A stretch of 23,892 nt of DNA. Origin: an uncultured bacterium (lineage in GTDB: Bacteria; Bacillota; Clostridia; Oscillospirales; Oscillospiraceae). Shown here piece by piece: positions 14,589 to 21,782 of the stretch; position 1 is the stretch's first letter, and every line of letters begins with the position of its first letter. A program made the translations under genes and the position numbers. The notes beneath the pieces were generated by a model. That model saw only the letters and a list, made by a program, of their open reading frames with translations. It did not search any database and was not told where the DNA came from. The stretch lies in contig CANASS010000034.1 of assembly GCA_947364395.1 (NCBI GenBank), forward strand, positions 1 to 23,892. The letters run 5' to 3'.

Positions 14589-15266
14589 TCAGTTCACCGC
14601 CCAGGTGTAGCCGATACCATAGACCGTTTTCAAAAACCGTGGCTTGGAGGGAGAGTCCTCCAGCTTGTCCCGCAGGCGCTTGACGGTGACCGACAGGGAA
14701 TTCTCCTCCACGAACTGGGCCCCGTCAGGCCACACCCGCTCCAAAAGGGTCTCCCGGGGCAAGACGCGGCCCCGGTTTTCCACCAGTATCCGCAGCAACC
14801 GCTGTTCCGTTTTGCTCAGTTCGATGAGCTGGCCGTTTTTGCGGAATTCCATCCACTCGAAGTCGAAAGAGAAGCCGTCCAGCTCCACCGCCGCCCCCTG
14901 GGCCGGGGCGCTCCGCCGCAGTTGGGCGTTGACCCTGGCCCGCAGTACGGCCAGCGAGAAGGGCTTGGTGATATAGTCGTCCGCCCCGGATTCAAGGCCA
15001 TAGACGATGTCTGTTTCCAAATCGTTCGCCGTGAGCAGGATGATGGGGACGGCGCTGGTTCGGCGAACCTCCCGCAGCAGCTCCAGCCCGCTGCCGTCGG
15101 GCAGGTTGACATCCAGAATCAGCAGGGCAAAAGAACCGTTCTCCAGCGCCCTGCGTCCCTGGGCCAGCGTCTGGCATAGGCGTATCTGGACAGAACTGTC
15201 CTTCAGCGCGAGGCAGATCCCCTGTCCCAGCGCCGCGTCGTCTTCCATCAGCAGTATTTTTTGCAT
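14589..15266 (-). CDS. OmpR/PhoB-family response regulator
   Basis: A 225-aa DNA-binding response regulator. The receiver domain (1 to about 120) has the acidic pocket EDD (8-10), phospho-acceptor Asp52 (LLILDVNLPDG), Thr79 and Lys101 (TKPF). The C-terminal winged helix (about 130-225) contains LSKTEQRLLRILVENRG and ENSLSVTVKRLRDKL and ends in the usual VYGIGYTW. The start at 15266 is preceded by AGGGGG with a 6-nt spacer; the frame extends upstream without similarity. It has its own promoter and is followed by the kinase after one base. Its likely target is the ABC operon through the repeats at 13639-13686. Confidence 0.94.
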   Translation of the reverse strand: MQKILLMEDDAALGQGICLALKDSSVQIRLCQTLAQGRRALENGSFALLILDVNLPDGSGLELLREVRRTSAVPIILLTANDLETDIVYGLESGADDYITKPFSLAVLRARVNAQLRRSAPAQGAAVELDGFSFDFEWMEFRKNGQLIELSKTEQRLLRILVENRGRVLPRETLLERVWPDGAQFVEENSLSVTVKRLRDKLEDSPSKPRFLKTVYGIGYTWAVN

Positions 15267-15301
15267 GATCGGCCCCCTGTTTCTTGAATTCGCTGTCTGA
15301 T

Positions 15302-15331
15302 ATTCTACCGTTGTCCTGCCTGGAATGTCAA
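15302..15331 (-). promoter_or_regulatory. promoter of the two-component operon
   Basis: TTGACA, an 18-nt spacer and TAGAAT on the minus strand, with the start near 15295 and a leader of about 30 nt before the response regulator ATG. Confidence 0.8.
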
Positions 15332-15416
15332 TCCCTGCATCCAGGCTTTTGTGTAAATTAAAGCAGTTTTGGCCTTTGGTGGCAAAGGTTTTTTCGTAAA
15401 AATTTCGCGTCCCCTC

Positions 15417-15445
15417 TTGCAATTTTTCCAAACACCCGCTACAAT
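15417..15445 (+). promoter_or_regulatory. promoter of the DUF1292 gene
   Basis: TTGCAA, a 17-nt spacer and TACAAT on the plus strand, about 48 bases upstream of the ATG at 15493. It is divergent from the two-component operon promoter. Confidence 0.75.
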
Positions 15446-15492
15446 AGGGACAGACAGCGGGGCTGAGACCCCCGGCAAGGAGGATCAAAGCC

Positions 15493-15771
15493 ATGAGCGA
15501 GGAGTACGGCCCGGATTTCGTGTCGATTACCGACGACGAGGGCAATGAATTTGAACTGGAGCATCTGGGCACCCTGGAATACGAGGGCCGGGAGTATATG
15601 GCCTTCGTCCCGGCGGATATGGACGAGGACGACGAGGACTTCGGCCTGATCCTGCTGAAGGTCATAGAGCAGGACGGGGAATCCCTGCTGGCCGACATCG
15701 ACGACGAGCAGGAGCTCAACGCCGTTTATGAGAAGTTTATGGAAGAGCTGTTTGAGGACGAGGAGGAGTAA
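15493..15771 (+). CDS. DUF1292 domain-containing protein
   Basis: Small, very acidic cytoplasmic protein of 92 aa with no known reaction. It matches the DUF1292 (YrzB-like) pattern: an N-terminal ITDDEGNEFELEHLGTLEY strand region, a central EYMAFVPAD, then LKVIEQDGESLLADIDDEQE and a C-terminal helix ending in a run of Glu and Asp. It starts at the ATG after AAGGAGG. A hairpin formed by GGAGGAG / CTCCTCC and CGGTC / GACCG straddles the stop codon (about 15762-15794), but no T-run follows, so transcription may continue toward the small ORF and the structured RNA. Confidence 0.9.
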   Translation: MSEEYGPDFVSITDDEGNEFELEHLGTLEYEGREYMAFVPADMDEDDEDFGLILLKVIEQDGESLLADIDDEQELNAVYEKFMEELFEDEEE

Positions 15772-15850
15772 TCGGTCATCAGACCGCCTCCTCCCGGCGC
15801 ATTACCGAGGCGCGGCCCGTTTCGCCGGGCTGTATCTGCGCTTCGCCTGG

Positions 15851-16045
15851 TCACAACGGATCAAACGCAATAATGCATCTACGTTTCGCCTGTTCGCCGC
15901 GCGCGGCAATGGGGTCCCTGCAAAGCCGCTCTTCAGGCTTTGTGGGGAAAGGAGGAGCAGCGAAATGAACGAGCTTTCGGTGCAAGCGGAAGCGAGTGAT
16001 ATGAAGCTTGCGACGACGCGCTCACAACGGCTCAAACGCAATTAT
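15851..16045 (+). repeat. pair of near-identical 24-base direct repeats
   Basis: Copies at 15851-15874 and 16022-16045 share TCACAACGG-n-TCAAACGCAA and differ at two of 24 positions. They are 171 bases apart, a multiple of three, and in the same frame both would encode SQR(I/L)KRN. The second copy forms the end of the small ORF at 15965-16048 and abuts the structured RNA. Confidence 0.65.
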
Positions 16046-16048
16046 TAA
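15965..16048 (+). CDS. candidate small protein of 27 aa
   Basis: ATG at 15965 is preceded by AAAGGAGGAG with a good spacer, one of the strongest ribosome sites in the window. The product starts MNELSVQAEASDMKLATT and ends in the basic SQRLKRNY. A hairpin with a 7-bp stem (CAAAGCC / GGCTTTG, 15921-15942) lies just upstream of the SD and might modulate translation. The stop codon falls in the 5' edge of the putative 6S RNA. No known family is recognised; it may be a decaying or regulatory ORF rather than a functional protein. Confidence 0.4.
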   Translation: MNELSVQAEASDMKLATTRSQRLKRNY

Positions 16049-16260
16049 CCCCTGCTGGGTTCTAACTACGTGACCTTGCCCTGTTAAAACCCACATTTTT
16101 AAAACGGGACGCCCCACTCGCGCGGTGGTTCGCAGACCTCCCGGCCCTCCTCGGAGGCCCCTGGATGTTGGGAGCGGTAAAACCAAGCGGAGGCGACCCA
16201 CCTGCATTCTTGTGCAGGTTTTTAATGGGGCGGCACGGCCACAGCGGGGGTTCTTAATAA
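16042..16260 (+). ncRNA. ssrS: structured RNA, probably 6S RNA
   Basis: No protein gene fits here. The ends pair as a long closing stem: TTATTAA plus CCCCTGCTG at 16042-16057 against CAGCGGGGG plus TTAATAA at 16242-16260. Inside follow an asymmetric loop (GGTTCTAACTAC), a second stem (GTGACCTTGCC at 16070-16080 with GGCACGGCCAC), a central opening, a small 3'-side hairpin (ACCTGCA / TGCAGGT, about 16200-16219) and a GC-rich apical arm. Length of about 215 nt, one long irregular hairpin with a central bubble and a following terminator fit 6S RNA, the RNA polymerase inhibitor. The assignment comes from architecture and recollection of clostridial 6S sequences, not from a covariance search. A clear -10 box for it was not found. 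Confidence 0.6.
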
Positions 16261-16268
16261 CAAGCCCA

Positions 16269-16303
16269 GGCGGGAGGACCCTGTTCCTCCCGCCTTATTA
16301 TTT
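16269..16303 (+). terminator. terminator after the structured RNA
   Basis: Perfect 10-bp stem GGCGGGAGGA / TCCTCCCGCC with a 6-nt loop, followed by TTATTATTT. It is placed directly after the closing stem of the putative 6S RNA. Confidence 0.9.
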
Positions 16304-16334
16304 GTGAATTTTCATCTGAGCGGCGAATTTGGCC

Positions 16335-16363
16335 TTGCAACAGCGGTTTCTCCATGCTATAAT
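16335..16363 (+). promoter_or_regulatory. promoter of the PrsA-like gene
   Basis: TTGCAA, a 17-nt spacer ending in TGC (extended -10) and TATAAT. Transcription would start near 16370, giving a GC-rich leader of about 90 nt before the ATG at 16461. Confidence 0.85.
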
Positions 16364-16460
16364 GTTAGGCGTTGTCCTGGGGGGCGTGTCAGGCCCCGCC
16401 GGACCGGCGGCCCCTCCGGCCCGCCGCCATCACACGAATACTTGAGAGGATTGATATACC

Positions 16461-18008
16461 ATGAGCGCATCCAGAGAGAAAAAGCAGCGCCAGAGCGCCG
16501 GCCCCGATCAAAAGACCGTAAAGGTCCAGCAGGAGCAGGCCGCCCGCAGGCGCACTACCATCGTCTACTCCGTGATCGCCGCCGTCATCGCCGTGCTGGT
16601 GGCCGCGCTGCTGGTGTGGCGTTCCGGCTTCTTCCAGGCGCGGGCCTCCGCCGCCACCGTGGGGGACGAGACCCTGACCGCCGCCGAGCTGAGCTTCTAC
16701 TACTACAACGCCCGCCAGTCCACCGCCATGTACGGCTCCTATGTGGGCTTCGACACCACCAAGAGCGACGACGAGCAGTTCTTCAACGAGTCCGAGGGCA
16801 AGACCTACCGGGACACCTTCCTGGAGCAGGCCCTGACCACCGCCCAGCAGCACAAGGCCATGGCCGACGAGGCGGTGAAGAACGGCCACACTGAGTCCGA
16901 GGTGAAGGACCAGCTGAACGACGCCATCGCCAACGCCAAGCAGCAGGCCGCCTCCAACGGCTACACCTACGGCGCTTACCTCAAGGCCATGTACGGTCCC
17001 TATATGTCCACCGGCATCTATGAGAAGCTGTACACCCGGTATCTGATGTACGCCCTGGCCATGAACAGCAAGGGCGAGGAGCTGTACAACGGCTATACTC
17101 AGGCCGAGCTGGACGCCTACTATGAGGAGAACAAGGACAGCCTGGACACCTTTGAGTATTCCCACCTCTACTTCCCCGCCGACTCCGTGGACACCAAGGA
17201 CGCCGAGGGCAACGACCTGTCCGAGGATGAGGTGGCCAAGCTGAAGGAAGAGGCCCTGGCCGAGGCCAAGGAGAAGGCTGAGGAGGCCATGGAGGCCATC
17301 AAGGACGGCGCCGATTTCCAATCCCAGATCAGCAAGTACGAGCTGACCACCGGCGGCGACCATGTTACCGTGGTGGGCTCCAGCTCCATCAACGCCACCT
17401 ACCGCGACCAGCTGCTCAAGCAGGACAAGGGCGACGTGGATATGGTGGAGACGGACAGCGGCTATTATATCATCTCCTTCTCCGACCGATATCTGTCCGA
17501 CGAGCCCACCCGGGACGTGCGCCACATCCTGGCCCGGGCGGAGAGCACCACCGGCGAGGATAACAAGCTGGTGGCTCCCACCGACGAGGCCTGGGACGCC
17601 GCCAAGGCCAAGATGGATGAGATCCAGGCCGCCTGGGACGCCAGCGGCAAGACCGAGGACGACTTCGCCAAGCTGGCCAACGAGAAATCCGACGACGGGG
17701 ACGGCACCACCGGCGGCCTGTACGAGCGCAACACTGAGGGCTATTTCGTCCCTGAGTTCAACGACTGGGTGTTCGACGCTGCCCGTAAGTCCGGCGACGT
17801 GGGCATGGTCCAGCACTCCGCCGAGGAGGGCGCGGCCAGCGGCTACTACGGCTACCACCTGATCTACTACGTGGGCGAGAACGAGCCCGTGTGGATGGGC
17901 ACCGCCCGGAACAGCCTGGCGTCCGAGGCCCAGCAGGCCTGGGTGGATGAGCTCACCGCCGGCTACGCCACCGCGCTGGCCGACGGGGCCAATTACCTGG
18001 GCAAGTGA
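16461..18008 (+). CDS. membrane-anchored parvulin-type peptidyl-prolyl isomerase (PrsA/SurA-like)
   Basis: Predicted extracytoplasmic foldase assisting secreted proteins. The 515-aa protein has a basic cytoplasmic N-terminus, one membrane segment (about 33-53) and no lipobox, unlike lipoprotein PrsA. Residues about 60-300 resemble the SurA/PrsA N-terminal chaperone domain, rich in Ala/Lys/Glu helices. The parvulin domain spans about 351-480, with RDVRHILARAES at its start, GGLYERNTEGYFVPEF and a final GYHLIYYV. A long acidic insertion follows the first parvulin strand. The SD is AGAGG, about 12 nt before the ATG, somewhat distant. It has its own promoter and terminator. Confidence 0.87.
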   Translation: MSASREKKQRQSAGPDQKTVKVQQEQAARRRTTIVYSVIAAVIAVLVAALLVWRSGFFQARASAATVGDETLTAAELSFYYYNARQSTAMYGSYVGFDTTKSDDEQFFNESEGKTYRDTFLEQALTTAQQHKAMADEAVKNGHTESEVKDQLNDAIANAKQQAASNGYTYGAYLKAMYGPYMSTGIYEKLYTRYLMYALAMNSKGEELYNGYTQAELDAYYEENKDSLDTFEYSHLYFPADSVDTKDAEGNDLSEDEVAKLKEEALAEAKEKAEEAMEAIKDGADFQSQISKYELTTGGDHVTVVGSSSINATYRDQLLKQDKGDVDMVETDSGYYIISFSDRYLSDEPTRDVRHILARAESTTGEDNKLVAPTDEAWDAAKAKMDEIQAAWDASGKTEDDFAKLANEKSDDGDGTTGGLYERNTEGYFVPEFNDWVFDAARKSGDVGMVQHSAEEGAASGYYGYHLIYYVGENEPVWMGTARNSLASEAQQAWVDELTAGYATALADGANYLGK

Positions 18009-18019
18009 CCACAAGCAAA

Positions 18020-18057
18020 CAAACAGAGGCTGGACGCACCGTCCGGCCTCTGTTTTT
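18020..18057 (+). terminator. terminator after the PrsA-like gene
   Basis: Stem AAACAGAGGC-t-GGAC / GTCC-g-GCCTCTGTTT (14 bp plus one mismatch) with a 5-nt loop, followed by a T-run. The next gene's SD (AGGAG, 18058-18062) starts directly after the T-run. Confidence 0.9.
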
Positions 18058-18075
18058 AGGAGTTGAGCCAATTTG

Positions 18076-18789
18076 ATGAACGAGCAGTTTATCCGCACCC
18101 AGATGCTGCTGGGCGCTCCCGCCATGGAGCGGCTGAAAAACAGCCATGTGGCGGTACTGGGCCTGGGGGGCGTGGGAGGCTGGTGCGCCGAGGCCCTGTG
18201 CCGCTCCGGGGTGGGGGAACTGACCCTGGCCGACCAGGACACGGTGTCGGTGAGCAACCTGAACCGCCAGTGCGCCGCCCTGCGCTCCACCGTGGGCATG
18301 GAAAAAGCGCGGGCCACCGCCCTGCGCCTTTCCGATATCAACCCGGATTGCATCCTCCATCCCCTGGTCCTGCGGTACGAGCCAGACAGCCGGGAGGACT
18401 TTTTTCAAGCTAAATACGATTATATCGTGGACGCCATCGACCTGGTGAGCTGCAAGCTGGACCTGATCGAGACCGCCCGCCAGCGTGCCATCCCCATCAT
18501 CTCCGCCCTGGGCACCGGCAACAAGCGGGACGCCCAGCAGCTGCGCATCGCCGACATCTCGGAGACCCAGGGCTGTCCCTTGGCCCGGGTGGTGCGCAAG
18601 GAGCTGCGGAAGCGGGGCATCCCCCGCCACAAGGTGGTGTTCTCCCCCGAGCTCCCCCGTAGCGCGGAAGAGGGAGACGAGGCCCCCCCGCCTGGGCGGC
18701 GGTCCGTCCCGGCCAGCGCCATGTGGGTGCCTGCCGCCGCAGGGCTGCTGATGGCCCAGGCGGTCATCCTGGATCTTGCCGCGCTTTAA
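18076..18789 (+). CDS. tcdA: ThiF/HesA-family tRNA threonylcarbamoyladenosine dehydratase (TcdA-like)
   Basis: Predicted to dehydrate t6A37 of tRNA to the cyclic form ct6A using ATP, an E1-like adenylation reaction. The 237-aa protein has the nucleotide-binding GLGGVGGW near residue 32, the LADQDTVSVSNLNRQ segment with Asp and Arg-Gln for ATP contact, and the TcdA-type GTGNKRDAQQL and CPLARVVRKELRKRG stretches, which separate it from MoeB and ThiF. Start is uncertain: ATG at 18076 has AGGAG at 13 nt, and the preceding TTG at 18073 at 10 nt. No promoter was seen between the upstream terminator and the gene, so expression may depend on read-through. Convergent with the PAP2 gene. Confidence 0.88.
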   Translation: MNEQFIRTQMLLGAPAMERLKNSHVAVLGLGGVGGWCAEALCRSGVGELTLADQDTVSVSNLNRQCAALRSTVGMEKARATALRLSDINPDCILHPLVLRYEPDSREDFFQAKYDYIVDAIDLVSCKLDLIETARQRAIPIISALGTGNKRDAQQLRIADISETQGCPLARVVRKELRKRGIPRHKVVFSPELPRSAEEGDEAPPPGRRSVPASAMWVPAAAGLLMAQAVILDLAAL

Positions 18790-18828
18790 CGGGCGGACTG
18801 GCGGACATCGTGGGCGAGGTGTGGCTGG

Positions 18829-18845
18829 CACGCTCCCGGAGCGTG
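18829..18845. terminator. small hairpin between convergent genes
   Basis: CACGCTC / GAGCGTG, a 7-bp perfect stem with a 3-nt loop, between the ends of tcdA and the PAP2 gene. No T-run on either side, so terminator function is only possible. Confidence 0.35.
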
Positions 18846-18864
18846 GGACGTTCACCGGCCCGCG

Positions 18865-19425
18865 TCAAAAACCAGCCTCGGCGTGCACCCGCTCCCACGC
18901 TTTTTTGACCACCCAGGCTCCGGCCAAGCCGCACAGGGAGCCGATTGCCGCCCCCGCCAGCACGTCGCTGGGGAAGTGGACCCCCACGTACAGCCGGGAC
19001 AGGCCCATAACCACGGCCATACACACCGCCGTGATTTTCATCCACCGCCTGGGCGCGGACACGCACGCCGCCAGAGCAAAGGCAAAGGCGGCGTTGGTGT
19101 GGCCCGAGGGGAAGGAATTGGGGTCGTGCTCCGGCACCAGGTTCACAAAATTTTCCATCACCAGCCAGGGCCGCGGCCTGGACACCAGGGGCTTGATGGT
19201 GAAATTCACCACGATTAACCCGATGAGCATGGCGCACAGCGCCGAGAAACCCGCTTTCCGTGTGGGCTTGAAAAAGAGCATCAGCACCCCCAGCGCGATG
19301 AACAGCATACCCGCGTTGCCCAGCTGGGTGTAGAGCTCCATAAACGGGTCCAGCATCGCGCTGCGTATGTTTTGAGCGATCCACACCAGGGCCTGCTCGT
19401 CAAATTGCTGGATAATATCCGGCAT
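18865..19425 (-). CDS. PAP2-family membrane phosphatase
   Basis: A 186-aa integral membrane phosphatase of the PAP2 superfamily, probably acting on lipid phosphates such as undecaprenyl pyrophosphate or phosphatidylglycerol phosphate. The three motifs are complete: KPLVSRPRP, PSGHT and SRLYVGVHFPSDV, with the catalytic His pair. About five hydrophobic segments are visible. The start at 19425 is chosen for GGAGGG six nt upstream; the frame is open further but overlaps the divergent promoter. The neighbouring glycosyltransferase operon makes a role in recycling the carrier lipid attractive but unproven. Its own promoter is not clear; a poor TATACA box overlaps the opposing promoter. Confidence 0.87.
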   Translation of the reverse strand: MPDIIQQFDEQALVWIAQNIRSAMLDPFMELYTQLGNAGMLFIALGVLMLFFKPTRKAGFSALCAMLIGLIVVNFTIKPLVSRPRPWLVMENFVNLVPEHDPNSFPSGHTNAAFAFALAACVSAPRRWMKITAVCMAVVMGLSRLYVGVHFPSDVLAGAAIGSLCGLAGAWVVKKAWERVHAEAGF

Positions 19426-19442
19426 CCCGGTCCCTCCTATCC

Positions 19443-19471
19443 TTGACCCGGGGGCCAAAGGTATGTATAAT
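19443..19471 (+). promoter_or_regulatory. promoter of the glycosyltransferase-csaB operon
   Basis: TTGACC, a 17-nt spacer and TATAAT, about 70 bases upstream of the ATG at 19540 and overlapping the upstream region of the divergent PAP2 gene. Confidence 0.85.
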
Positions 19472-19539
19472 GTCAGATGTACGCACTGTAATTTTACCCC
19501 ATTCCTTGCCGTCTGGCAAGACCTTTGTGGGAGGTCCAT

Positions 19540-21777
19540 ATGAAAGTCATCCATCTCATCAGCGGCGGGGACACCGGCGGGGCCAAAACCCATGTCCACT
19601 CCCTGCTCCAAGGCTTAAACCAGCACATCCAGGCGGATATGGTGTGTTTCACCGACGGCCCCTTCACCCAGGAGGCCCGGGCGCTGGGCGTCCGCGTGGA
19701 CGTGATGGCCGGGCGCAACCCGCTGGCCGCGTTAACCCCCCTACGGGACAAGATCTCCAAGGAGGGCTACGACATCATCCACTGCCACGGGGCCCGGGGC
19801 AACCTGATGGGCGCCCTACTGAGGAAGTCCACCGGCCTGCCCGTGGTCACCACCGTCCACTCCGACCCCAAGCTGGACTACATGGGCCGTCCCCTGTCCG
19901 CCCTCACCTACGGCAATCTCAACGCCTGGGCTCTGCGGCGCATCCCCTACAAGATCGGGGTATCCCACGCCATGGGGGACCTGCTCATCCGCCGGGGCTT
20001 CGACCCCCAGCAGATGTTCGCCATCTACAACGGAATCGACTTCACCCCCCGCGCCCCCAGGCTGAGCCGCCGGGCGTTTCTGGACAGCCTGGGGCTGGAC
20101 TGGCCGGACGGCGTGGTCATCGCGGGCATCGCCGCCCGGCTCAACCCGGTGAAGGACATGGGCACCCTGCTGCGGGGCTTTGCCGCCGCCCACAGGGAAC
20201 AGCCCTGCCTGCGCCTCATCATCGCCGGGGAGGGCCAGGACGAAGCCATGCTGAAAGCGCTGGCCCAGGAGCTGGGGGTGGCGGACCAGGTGTGCTTTGC
20301 CGGGTGGCTGTCCGACACTGACAGCTTTTACCACGCCCTGGATATCAACACCCTCACCTCCCTGTCCGAGACCTTCCCCTACGCCCTCACCGAAGGGGCC
20401 CGGTTCGCCCTGCCCACCGTGGCCAGCGCCGTGGGCGGCGTGCCCGCCCTCATTGAGAACCACGTCACCGGCCTGCTGTTTCAGCCCAGGGACCACCAGG
20501 CCCTGGGGCGGCATTTGGCCGCCCTGGCCGGGGACCCGGAGCTGCGCCGCCGGCTGGGGGAGCAGCTGCTGGACAAGGGACGGCGGGATTTCTCCATTGA
20601 GAGCACCATCCGCCGCCAGCTGGACATCTACGAAGCCATCCTGCGCCGGGAGGGGCGTAAAAAGGAGCGAAAGCGGGACGGCGTGGTGATCTGTGGGGCC
20701 TACGGCCGGGGCAACGCCGGGGACGAGGCCATTTTGCAGGCCCTGGTCACCGAAATGCGCTCCATCGACCCCGACCTGCCCGTCTGGATCATGACCCGGA
20801 AGCCCAAGGCCACCCGGGTCCGCCACCGGGTGGGGGCCGTCTACACCTTCAATGTCCCCATATTCTGCCGCAAAATGGCGAAAAGCACCCTCTATATCAA
20901 CGGCGGCGGCTCTCTGGTCCAGGATGTGACCAGCCACCGTTCCCTGTGGTTCTACCTGTTCACCCTGTCCGCCGCCAAGCGGCTGGGGTGCAGAGTGATG
21001 ATGTACGGCTGCGGCATCGGCCCCATCCGCACCCCCCGGAACCGGCGGAAAACAGGGCGGGTCATCGACCGCTCGGTGGATATCATCACCACCCGGGACA
21101 GCGCCTCCATCGGGGAGCTGAAGGAGCTGGGGGTGAGCCGTCCCCAGGTGGCGCTGGCTGCGGACCCCGCCGTCACCCTCCCCGCCGCCCCACCCCAGGC
21201 GGCGGACGCCCTGCTGGAGGAGATCGGCCTACACCCCCGGAAGGGGGAGCGGTATTTGGGGGTCACTGTCCGTCCCTGGCCTGGGTTCGACGAAAAGGCC
21301 CCCGCCTTTGCCGCCGCCGTGGACTACGCCTACCAGCGCTATGACCTGATCCCGGTGTTCATCCCCATCGAAGGCAAGCTGGACGCCTCTGCCGCCCAGC
21401 GGGTGGCGGGCCTGCTCCGCAGCGCTCCCCCCCATCTGCTCCCCGCCTGTCCCAGCTCGGAGCTGGCCATCGCCCTGTCCGCCCGGATGGACGTTGCGCT
21501 GTCCATGCGCCTCCACGCCCTCATTTTCGCCGCCGTCCGCGGCGTCCCCCTGGTGGGGGTGGTCTACGACCCCAAGGTCAGCGCCTTTCTGGACGACGCG
21601 GGTCAGGACCTGTACGCCCAGCTGGACCAGGTGACGCCGGAGCTGCTGTGCTCCCTCATTGACGCCGCCGCCCAGCGCCGTCAGGACCGGGACGCCCTGG
21701 AGGAAAAAACCGCCCGGCTGATCCGGCTGGAGCGGGAGAACAGCCAGGCCGCCGCCCGGCTGCTGGCCGGGAGGTGA
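19540..21777 (+). CDS. GT4 glycosyltransferase fused to CsaB-type polysaccharide pyruvyltransferase
   Basis: A 745-aa two-domain enzyme. Residues 1 to about 370 are a GT-B fold, family 4-like glycosyltransferase: SGGDTGGAKTHV at the start, YNGIDF, and the E-x7-E motif (Glu277, Glu285 in SETFPYALTEG). From about 380 a CsaB domain follows a basic linker: GAYGRGNAGDEAIL, INGGGSLVQD (about 453) and MRLHALIF (about 656). CsaB transfers pyruvate from PEP to a cell-wall polysaccharide, creating the ligand for SLH-domain proteins. CsaB is usually a separate protein of about 360 aa. The start at 19540 follows GGGAGG; upstream TTG is less likely. The downstream GT gene begins 6 bases after the stop, so they form one operon. 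Confidence 0.9.
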   Translation: MKVIHLISGGDTGGAKTHVHSLLQGLNQHIQADMVCFTDGPFTQEARALGVRVDVMAGRNPLAALTPLRDKISKEGYDIIHCHGARGNLMGALLRKSTGLPVVTTVHSDPKLDYMGRPLSALTYGNLNAWALRRIPYKIGVSHAMGDLLIRRGFDPQQMFAIYNGIDFTPRAPRLSRRAFLDSLGLDWPDGVVIAGIAARLNPVKDMGTLLRGFAAAHREQPCLRLIIAGEGQDEAMLKALAQELGVADQVCFAGWLSDTDSFYHALDINTLTSLSETFPYALTEGARFALPTVASAVGGVPALIENHVTGLLFQPRDHQALGRHLAALAGDPELRRRLGEQLLDKGRRDFSIESTIRRQLDIYEAILRREGRKKERKRDGVVICGAYGRGNAGDEAILQALVTEMRSIDPDLPVWIMTRKPKATRVRHRVGAVYTFNVPIFCRKMAKSTLYINGGGSLVQDVTSHRSLWFYLFTLSAAKRLGCRVMMYGCGIGPIRTPRNRRKTGRVIDRSVDIITTRDSASIGELKELGVSRPQVALAADPAVTLPAAPPQAADALLEEIGLHPRKGERYLGVTVRPWPGFDEKAPAFAAAVDYAYQRYDLIPVFIPIEGKLDASAAQRVAGLLRSAPPHLLPACPSSELAIALSARMDVALSMRLHALIFAAVRGVPLVGVVYDPKVSAFLDDAGQDLYAQLDQVTPELLCSLIDAAAQRRQDRDALEEKTARLIRLERENSQAAARLLAGR

Positions 21778-21782
21778 GCCCC

